A DNA stretch of 64,000 nucleotides from assembly GCF_000696095.1 (NCBI RefSeq), contig NZ_BAYX01000021.1, positions 1 to 64,000 of the forward strand, read 5' to 3'. The translations under genes were made by a program, and so were the position numbers. Source of the DNA: Rhizobium rhizogenes NBRC 13257. GTDB lineage: Bacteria > Pseudomonadota > Alphaproteobacteria > Rhizobiales > Rhizobiaceae. The notes under the pieces are model-generated. The model was given only the letters and a program-made list of their open reading frames with translations. It was not told the origin of the DNA and ran no database searches. Positions 58,041-64,000 of the stretch are shown one piece after another (the first letter of the stretch is position 1; each line of letters opens with the position of its first letter).

Positions 58041-59549
58041 ATGAAGATCGCCAAATTTCTGACATCGCTGGCCGCCGGCGTGTTGATCGCGCTGCCGGCC
58101 TTTGCCGTCGAACTCAAGATCGGCCTTCAGGACGATGCCGACGTGCTGGATCCGGCACAATCGCGCACCTTCGTCGGCCGCATCGTCTATACCGCACTCT
58201 GCGACAAGCTCGTCGATGTGACGCCGGATCTCAAATTCGTGCCGCAGCTCGCGACCTCCTGGAAATGGTCCGCAGACGGGAAGCAGCTGACAATGGAATT
58301 GCGCCAGGGCGTCAAGTTCCAGGACGAAACGCCGTTCAACGCACAGGCCGTGGTCGACAATATCCAGCGTTACCAGACCCTGCCGGAATCGCGCCGCAAG
58401 AGCGAGCTCTCCTCCGTCGCCAAGGTCGAGGCATCCAGTGAACATGAAGTGACCTTCACGCTGAAGGCGCCCGATGTCACTCTGCTTGCCCAGCTTTCCG
58501 ACCGCTCCGGGATGATGGTCTCGCCGACCGCGGCCAAGGCGGCTGGTGCGAAGTTCGGCGACCATCCCGTCTGCTCCGGCCCGTTCAAGTTCGTCGAGCG
58601 CGTGCAGCAGGACCGTATCGTGCTGGAGAAGTTCCAGGACTACTGGAACAAGGACAATATCTTCATCGACAAGGTGACCTACCTGCCGATCCCCGACACG
58701 ACGGTGCGCCTGGCTAACCTGCGCTCCGGCGATCTCGACATGATCGAGCGCGTCGCCGCCTCCGACGCCGGCACCGTCAAGAGCGATAGCAATCTCGTCT
58801 ATGCGGATGCCATCGGTACCGGCTGGCTGGGCGTCTACGCCAATGTCGGCAACGGCGCGCGCGCCGACAATCCGATGGGCAAGGACAAGCGCCTGCGCCA
58901 GGCCTTCTCGCTGGCGATCGACCGTGATGCCGCCATGCAGATCGTCTATGACGGCACCGGCCTTGCCGGCAACCAGCCCTTCGCGCCAAACAGCCCCTGG
59001 TACGACAAGGACATCCCAGTTCCAACCCGCGACGTCGACAAGGCGAAGGCGCTGATCAAGGAAGCGGGCTACGATCGCGTGCCGGTGGAACTTGCGGTCG
59101 CCAACAATCCCGTCTCGATGCAAATGATGCAGATCATCCAGTCGATGGTGGCCGAGGCCGGCTTCGACGTTTCGCTGAAATCGACCGAATTCGCCACGCT
59201 GCTCGACGCGCAGACGGCCGGCAACTATCAGCTCAGCCGTTCCGACTGGTCCGGCCGCGCCGATCCGGATGGCAATATCCAGCAGTTTGTGACCACCGGC
59301 GCCGGCCTCAACGATTCCAAGTACAGCAATCCTGAGGTCGACAAGCTGTTGCTGGAAGCTCGCCAGTCGCAGGACGATGCGGTGCGCAAGCAAAAATATG
59401 ATGCGGCCGAGGCGATCCTGAACGAAGATCTGCCGATCATCTATCTCGGCCATCAGGCCTGGATCTGGGGCTACAACAAGAAGATCACCGGCTTCGTAGC
59501 CTCGCCGGACGGCATGATCCGCCTCGCCGGCGTGAAGAAGGGCAGCTAG
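58041..59549 (+). CDS. Dipeptide/oligopeptide-type ABC substrate-binding protein (SBP_bac_5)
   Basis: A 502-residue periplasmic protein with signal peptide MKIAKFLTSLAAGVLIALPAFA. The mature start LKIGLQDDADVLDPAQSRTFVGRIVY and DVTPDLKFVPQLATSWKWSADGKQLTMELRQGVKFQDETPFNAQAV are standard for DppA/GsiB-like binders. Genes downstream (GGT, DUF1028) make gamma-glutamyl peptides or glutathione plausible ligands. CAGGAGAACAGC precedes the ATG. Confidence 0.92.
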   Translation: MKIAKFLTSLAAGVLIALPAFAVELKIGLQDDADVLDPAQSRTFVGRIVYTALCDKLVDVTPDLKFVPQLATSWKWSADGKQLTMELRQGVKFQDETPFNAQAVVDNIQRYQTLPESRRKSELSSVAKVEASSEHEVTFTLKAPDVTLLAQLSDRSGMMVSPTAAKAAGAKFGDHPVCSGPFKFVERVQQDRIVLEKFQDYWNKDNIFIDKVTYLPIPDTTVRLANLRSGDLDMIERVAASDAGTVKSDSNLVYADAIGTGWLGVYANVGNGARADNPMGKDKRLRQAFSLAIDRDAAMQIVYDGTGLAGNQPFAPNSPWYDKDIPVPTRDVDKAKALIKEAGYDRVPVELAVANNPVSMQMMQIIQSMVAEAGFDVSLKSTEFATLLDAQTAGNYQLSRSDWSGRADPDGNIQQFVTTGAGLNDSKYSNPEVDKLLLEARQSQDDAVRKQKYDAAEAILNEDLPIIYLGHQAWIWGYNKKITGFVASPDGMIRLAGVKKGS

Positions 59550-59611
59550 TTCGACAGCAGCCTGCGGGAAAGACATCTCCCGCAGGCCCTTACCGAGATC
59601 AGGATGCGCTC

Positions 59612-60559
59612 ATGTACACCTACATCGGAAAAAGACTGCTGGTCGCCATACCGACGCTGCTGATCATTTCCGTCTTCGTCTTTTCCCTGCAGAAGCTCTT
59701 GCCGGGCGACCCGATCCTTGCCATGGCCGGCGAAGAGCGCGATCCGCAGGTCCTCGAGTTTCTGCGCGAGAAATACCGGCTGAACGATCCCGTCATCTAC
59801 CAATACGGCTATTGGCTGCAGGGTGTGCTGAAGGGTGATCTCGGCATGTCGCTGCGCACCAACCAGCCGGTGCTGACGCTGGTCGCCCAGAAGCTGCCGG
59901 TGACGATCCAGCTTGCCGTGATGTCGATGATCTTCGCTTTTGTCATCGGCATTCCCATGGGCATATTGGCGGCGGTGAAGAAGAACACCATCATCGACTA
60001 TCTCGCCAATGTCGTTGCCCTGTGCGGATTGTCGGTGCCGAATTTCTGGCTCGGCATCATGCTGATCCTGCTGGTCTCGGTGAAGCTGCACTGGCTGCCG
60101 GCCTCCGGCTACCAGCCGTTCTTCGAGGATCCCTGGCGCTCAATCCAGACCATGCTGATGCCCTCCTTCGTGCTCGGCAATGCGCTCGCCGCCACATTGA
60201 TGCGCCACACCCGCTCGTCTATGCTGAGCGTGCTCAGCGCCGACTATATCCGCACAGCCCGCGCCAAGGGGCTTTCGGAAGTCGTCGTCATTTTGCAGCA
60301 CACCTTCCGCAACGCCATCCTGCCCATCGTCACCGTCAGCGCCCTGCTTTTCGGCGAACTGCTGGCCGGCGCCGTGCTCACCGAGCAGATCTTCACCATT
60401 CCCGGCTTCGGCAAGCTCATCGTCGACGCGGTCTTCAACCGCGATTACGCCGTCGTCCAGGGCGTCGTGCTCTGCACTGCCGTCGGCTTCATTGGTATGA
60501 ACCTCATCGCCGATATTCTCTACGTCCTCCTCAATCCACGTCTGAGGGCAGCCCTATGA
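59612..60559 (+). CDS. DppB-type ABC transporter permease
   Basis: A 315-residue permease: YIGKRLLVAIPTLLIISVFVFSLQKLLPGDP is the DppB N-terminus, DYIRTARAKGLSEVVVILQHTFRNAILPIVT the EAA loop, and VDAVFNRDYAVVQGVVL the C-terminal motif. It overlaps the next permease gene by ATGA. It forms a heterodimer channel with that protein. Confidence 0.94.
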   Translation: MYTYIGKRLLVAIPTLLIISVFVFSLQKLLPGDPILAMAGEERDPQVLEFLREKYRLNDPVIYQYGYWLQGVLKGDLGMSLRTNQPVLTLVAQKLPVTIQLAVMSMIFAFVIGIPMGILAAVKKNTIIDYLANVVALCGLSVPNFWLGIMLILLVSVKLHWLPASGYQPFFEDPWRSIQTMLMPSFVLGNALAATLMRHTRSSMLSVLSADYIRTARAKGLSEVVVILQHTFRNAILPIVTVSALLFGELLAGAVLTEQIFTIPGFGKLIVDAVFNRDYAVVQGVVLCTAVGFIGMNLIADILYVLLNPRLRAAL

Positions 60560-61434
60560 ACGCGATCGTGCAGACGGCTGTTGCCACCGCCCCGGCCAAG
60601 CGCGCGCCGAACCGAGCCTGGCGCAAATTCAAGGCCAACAAGGGCGCGCTGGTCGGCATCTCCATCATCCTGTTCTTTACCTTGGCTGCCATCCTCGCCC
60701 CAATCCTGCCGATACCCGATCCGGTCGCTACCAGCTGGTCGGCGATCCGCAAGGCACCCTCGACGGCCCATTGGTTCGGCACCGACGACATTGGCCGTGA
60801 CGTCCTCTCGCGCATGATCTGGGGCACGCGGGCGTCCCTGATGGCCGGCATATTTTCCGTCGCCATTGCGGTAGCGATCGGTGTCCCTCTCGGCCTTATC
60901 TCCGGCTATTACGGCGGCTGGATCGACCAGATCATCTCGCGTGTCACCGAAGCGTTCCTCGCGATGCCCTTCCTGATCACCGCGATCGCGCTTGCCGCCT
61001 TTCTCGGACCAAGCCTCACCAATGCAATGATCGCCATCGGGCTGTCGGCGACGCCGGTCTTCGTGCGCCTGACGCGCGGCCAAGTACTGGCGGTGAAGAC
61101 GGAAGATTATGTCGAAGGCGCTCGATCGATCGGGCTTCGTCATTCCAGCATCATCATCCGTTACATCCTGCCGAACGTCTTTGCCCCGATCCTGGTGCAG
61201 GGAACGCTCACCATCGCCACGGCGATCATCGCAGAGGCCAGCCTCTCTTTCCTCGGGCTCGGCCAGCAGCCACCTGCACCGAGCTGGGGCTCGATGCTCA
61301 ACGTCGCGAAGAATTATCTCGAGCAGGCACCCTGGATGGCCATGTGGCCGGGCGCTGCGATCTTTCTCGTCGTCATCGGTTTCAATCTCCTCGGCGACGG
61401 CCTGCGCGATGCGCTCGATCCGCGCGAAGCATGA
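60556..61434 (+). CDS. DppC-type ABC transporter permease
   Basis: A 292-residue permease. RAWRKFKANKGALVGISIILFF and HWFGTDDIGRDVLSRMIWGTRASLMAG are DppC hallmarks; the EAA loop is YVEGARSIGLRHSSIIIRYILPNVFAPILV. ATG 60556 overlaps the DppB-type stop. No ATPase gene follows up to the right edge; DppD/F-type genes are probably just outside. Confidence 0.93.
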   Translation: MNAIVQTAVATAPAKRAPNRAWRKFKANKGALVGISIILFFTLAAILAPILPIPDPVATSWSAIRKAPSTAHWFGTDDIGRDVLSRMIWGTRASLMAGIFSVAIAVAIGVPLGLISGYYGGWIDQIISRVTEAFLAMPFLITAIALAAFLGPSLTNAMIAIGLSATPVFVRLTRGQVLAVKTEDYVEGARSIGLRHSSIIIRYILPNVFAPILVQGTLTIATAIIAEASLSFLGLGQQPPAPSWGSMLNVAKNYLEQAPWMAMWPGAAIFLVVIGFNLLGDGLRDALDPREA

Positions 61435-61456
61435 ATCATCTGAAAGGACATCCGCA

Positions 61457-63244
61457 ATGACCGCATTCACGACACGCCCGGAAATCCTCGGCACCTTCGG
61501 CGTCGTCACCTCCACCCACTGGATCGCTTCCGCGGTCGGCATGAGCATTCTCGAAAAGGGCGGCAACGCCTTCGATGCCGCGGTTGCGACTGGCTTCGTG
61601 CTTCAGATCGTCGAGCCGCATCTTTGCGGTCCCGGCGGCGACATGCCCGCGATCATCTATTCAAAAAAGAAGGACAAGGTCGAGGTCATCTGCGCCCAAG
61701 CTCCCGCCCCCGCCGGCGCAACGATCGAGCACTATACGAAGGAGGGCCTGTCGCTGATCCCCGGCGACGGCCTGCTCGCCACTGTCATCCCCGGCGCTTT
61801 CGATGGCTGGATGCTGATGCTGCGCGATTACGGCGAGCTCACCGTCCGTGATGTTCTGGAACCGGCGATCCACTATGCCGAGCACGGCCACCCCATTCTG
61901 CCCCGTGTCGCTGCGACCATTGCCGGCCTTGCCGACTTCTATCGCAAGGAATGGCCGACCTCCTACGAGACCTGGCTGCCCGGTGGCTCCGCTCCGGAGC
62001 CGTGGTCGAACTTCAAGAATCCTGTCCTTGCCGAAACATGGAAACGGGTGATCGCGGAAGCGGAGGCAAAGAGCGGCCGCGAGGCACAGGTCGAAGCGGC
62101 GCGCGGCGCCTATTATCGCGGCTTCGTCGCCGAGGCGATCGACACCTACGTCCGCAAGGCCGAGGTGATGGATGCCAGTGGCAGCAAGCACAAAGGCGTG
62201 CTGACCGCCGACGACATGGCCAACTGGTCGGCAACGATCGAGGAGCCACTGACCTATGATTATCACGGCTGGACCGTCGCCAAGATCGGTCCCTGGGGCC
62301 AGGGACCGGCCTTCCTGCAAACACTGTCGCTGCTGAAGGGCTTCGATATCGCCGCGATGGACCCCGCCGGCGCGGATTACGTCCATACCGTTACTGAGGC
62401 CATGAAACTCGCCTTCGCCGACCGCGAGGTCTATTACGGCGATCCGAATTTCTCCGAAGTGCCGCTCGATATCCTGCTCTCGGACGCCTATGCCACCGAG
62501 CGCCGCAAGCTGATCTCTTCGGAAGCCTCGTTCGATCTGCGTCCGGGCAAAATCGCCGGCTTCGAAAGCCAGTACGATCTCACCATGGCCATGCTGGAAG
62601 CGCCGGAAGCCAAGACCGGGGCGGTCTATGAGCCGACCATGTCGCATCTGACCGAGAAGCGCGGCGACACGGTGCATATCGACGTCATCGACCGCGAAGG
62701 CAACATGGTGTCGGTGACGCCCTCCGGCGGCTGGCTGCAATCCTCGCCGATCATTCCCGGCCTCGGCTTCTGCCTCAATTCGCGCGCCCAAATGTTCTGG
62801 CTGAAGCCCGGCCTGCCCTCGTCGCTCGCTCCCGGCAAGCGGCCGCGCACGACGCTGACGCCGTCGCTCGCGCTCCATGAAGGCCGCCCGACGCTCGCCT
62901 TCGGCACGCCCGGCGGCGACCAGCAGGAGCAATGGCAGCTCGCCTTCTTCCTGCGCTATGTCCATCACGGCCTGAACCTTCAGGAGGCGATCGACCGACC
63001 GCTGTTCCACAGCACACATTTTCCAAGCTCCTTCTATCCCCGCACGCGCGAGCCGGGCGGCCTGACGGCGGAGGCAAACTTCAGCCCCGAGGTGCTCGAT
63101 GCGCTGCGCCGGAAGGGTCACAAGCTGACGGTTGCTCCGGAATGGACGGTCGGACGGTTGACCGCCGCGCAGCGTGATGCCAGCGGCCTGCTGCGCGCAG
63201 CCGCCACGCCGCGTCTGATGCAAGCCTACGCAATCGGGAGATAA
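61457..63244 (+). CDS. Gamma-glutamyltransferase family protein, no export signal
   Basis: A 595-residue Ntn-hydrolase. SAVGMSILEKGGNAFDAAVATGFVLQIVEPHLCGPGGDMPAIIY matches the GGT large subunit; cleavage and the catalytic Thr should be at DTVHIDVIDREGNMVS (Thr near 406). LTPSLALHEGRPTLAFGTPGGDQQEQWQL follows. Without a signal peptide it resembles cytosolic YwrD-type members that hydrolyse gamma-glutamyl peptides or cephalosporin side chains. AAAGGA precedes ATG 61457. It is 22 bases after the permease gene, in the same operon. Confidence 0.9.
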   Translation: MTAFTTRPEILGTFGVVTSTHWIASAVGMSILEKGGNAFDAAVATGFVLQIVEPHLCGPGGDMPAIIYSKKKDKVEVICAQAPAPAGATIEHYTKEGLSLIPGDGLLATVIPGAFDGWMLMLRDYGELTVRDVLEPAIHYAEHGHPILPRVAATIAGLADFYRKEWPTSYETWLPGGSAPEPWSNFKNPVLAETWKRVIAEAEAKSGREAQVEAARGAYYRGFVAEAIDTYVRKAEVMDASGSKHKGVLTADDMANWSATIEEPLTYDYHGWTVAKIGPWGQGPAFLQTLSLLKGFDIAAMDPAGADYVHTVTEAMKLAFADREVYYGDPNFSEVPLDILLSDAYATERRKLISSEASFDLRPGKIAGFESQYDLTMAMLEAPEAKTGAVYEPTMSHLTEKRGDTVHIDVIDREGNMVSVTPSGGWLQSSPIIPGLGFCLNSRAQMFWLKPGLPSSLAPGKRPRTTLTPSLALHEGRPTLAFGTPGGDQQEQWQLAFFLRYVHHGLNLQEAIDRPLFHSTHFPSSFYPRTREPGGLTAEANFSPEVLDALRRKGHKLTVAPEWTVGRLTAAQRDASGLLRAAATPRLMQAYAIGR

Positions 63245-63248
63245 GCAA

Positions 63249-64000
63249 ATGACCTGGTCGATCGTTGCCCGCGAGCCTGAAACCGGCCATCTCGCCATCG
63301 CCGTCGCCACCCGCTTCTTCGCTGTCGGCAGCCTGGTGCCGCATATTCGAGGCGGCATCGGCGCTGTCGCGACACAGGCTTTCGTCAGCCCGCTCTATGG
63401 CATTGATGGCGTTGCGATGCTTGCCGCCGGTCATGCACCGGAGGAGATCGTTACGACCTTGACCGCCCGCGACGACGGCCGCGAGCAGCGGCAGTTCCAC
63501 CTGATCGACGCCAAGGGCAACAATGCCGCCTTCACCGGCGCCAAATGCGTCGACTGGGCCGGCCATCTGATCGACGACAATGTCTCGGTTGCCGGCAATA
63601 TGCTGGCCGGGCCTCAGGTGATTGCCGAGACGCTTTCGACCTTCAAGAAGACCAAGGGCAAACCGCTCGCCGAGCGGCTGCTCGAGGCCATGCGCGCCGG
63701 CGAGGACGCCGGCGGCGACAAGCGCGGCAAGCAATCGGCAGCACTCGTGATCCATCGCGATCAGGATTACGCCTGGCTGAACATCCGCGTCGACGACAGC
63801 GCCGATCCGCTGACCGAGCTCGAACGGCTCTATGCCGTCGCGCAGGAACGCTATCTCTATTTCGCCGAGACTATGGCGACGCGGCAGAACCCTGATGGCA
63901 TGATCGACCGCCGCGAGATCGACGAGAAGATCGCGGCGCTGGAAGCCGCAAGAATTGCCGAGGGGCGTCCGTCCGCATCTTTCGCCACATTACCGAAACT
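63249..64000 (+). CDS. DUF1028 protein (3' end outside window)
   Basis: At least 250 codons from ATG 63249, still open at the right edge. TWSIVAREPETGHLAIAVATRFFAVGSLVPH, GAVATQAFVSPLYG and VAGNMLAGPQVIAETLSTF are DUF1028 hallmarks, an Ntn-hydrolase-like fold of unknown activity. The last visible residues (after LEAARIAEG) lie beyond the usual core, so either the end is near or an extra C-terminal part follows. It is four bases after the gamma-glutamyltransferase gene. Confidence 0.88.
   Translation, partial: MTWSIVAREPETGHLAIAVATRFFAVGSLVPHIRGGIGAVATQAFVSPLYGIDGVAMLAAGHAPEEIVTTLTARDDGREQRQFHLIDAKGNNAAFTGAKCVDWAGHLIDDNVSVAGNMLAGPQVIAETLSTFKKTKGKPLAERLLEAMRAGEDAGGDKRGKQSAALVIHRDQDYAWLNIRVDDSADPLTELERLYAVAQERYLYFAETMATRQNPDGMIDRREIDEKIAALEAARIAEGRPSASFATLPK

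Noticed and set aside
57786..59576. 596-codon minus-strand ORF
   Set aside because: Antisense to the peptide-binding protein gene; His/Asp-rich shadow.
61661..63358. 565-codon minus-strand ORF
   Set aside because: Antisense to the gamma-glutamyltransferase gene.
1..64000. tRNA genes, rRNA, CRISPR arrays, insertion sequences, prophage
   Set aside because: None of the diagnostic sequences, repeats or transposase/integrase motifs were seen.

Overview
The window looks like chromosomal DNA (or a large replicon) of a Rhizobium-like alphaproteobacterium. Reasons: GC-rich coding sequence, a nasST/nrtABC/nirBD/nasA nitrate cluster with an ANTAR-type leader, a short FtsZ paralog of the kind known from Sinorhizobium, an alphaproteobacterial SOS box (GAAC-N7-GAAC), many GntR/ROK/ABC catabolic loci, and an intergenic palindrome I recall from rhizobial genomes. 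No rRNA, tRNA, CRISPR array, transposase or integrase was seen.

Layout. 1-1549: purU (cut by the left edge) and a PanB-like protein that lacks the usual active-site residues. 1932-5533: a FecB/FecCD-type ABC importer followed by a ModA-like binding protein without signal peptide. 5809-6906: a small ORF, a ribosomal protein S21 gene and an exported unknown. 7224-10394: pqqABCDE including the 31-residue PqqA precursor. 10588-15504: a small unknown, a MarR regulator divergent from a quinone reductase, a siderophore-interacting flavoreductase and a tannase/feruloyl esterase-like enzyme. 15582-17471: htpG.

17739-28545 is an assimilatory nitrate regulon: nasT, nasS, then nrtA-nrtB-nrtC-nirB-nirD-nasA. 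Between nasS and nrtA I can read an NtrC-like site, a near-consensus sigma-54 promoter, two hairpins with hexaloops carrying A1 and G4, and a terminator whose 5' arm overlaps the second hairpin. This gives nitrogen-limitation control of initiation and nitrate control of elongation. Immediately downstream are a 57-residue protein behind an SOS box and an RMF/CrpP-like small protein.

28943-35379 holds single-gene accessory units: a Tat-exported chloroperoxidase-type hydrolase, an exported esterase, short FtsZ, a DJ-1 protein divergent from a DJ-1/AraC regulator, and an acetyltransferase. 35395-41879 (minus strand) is an organosulfur operon, metQ-metN-metI-sfnB-sfnB-ntaA. 42320-53356 holds a phospholipase D-like protein, a formamidase-type amidase, a CPA2 antiporter fused to a cyclic-nucleotide-binding domain, a polyol dehydrogenase, two DHA2 exporters flanking a GntR regulator, and a nucleoside deaminase. 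53487-54240 is an ArsR/SRPBCC pair with two copies of its probable operator. 54499 to the right edge is a peptide-catabolism locus: ROK regulator, MlrC-type peptidase, GntR regulator, dipeptide-type binding protein and two permeases, gamma-glutamyltransferase and a DUF1028 protein (cut by the right edge).

The best-supported items for follow-up are the nitrate leader RNA, the SOS-box microprotein, the unusual metal-type ABC operon with a cytoplasmic ModA-like partner, the catalytically degenerate PanB paralog, and the gamma-glutamyl/peptide locus. All homology calls are from reading the translated sequence; no database search was run.
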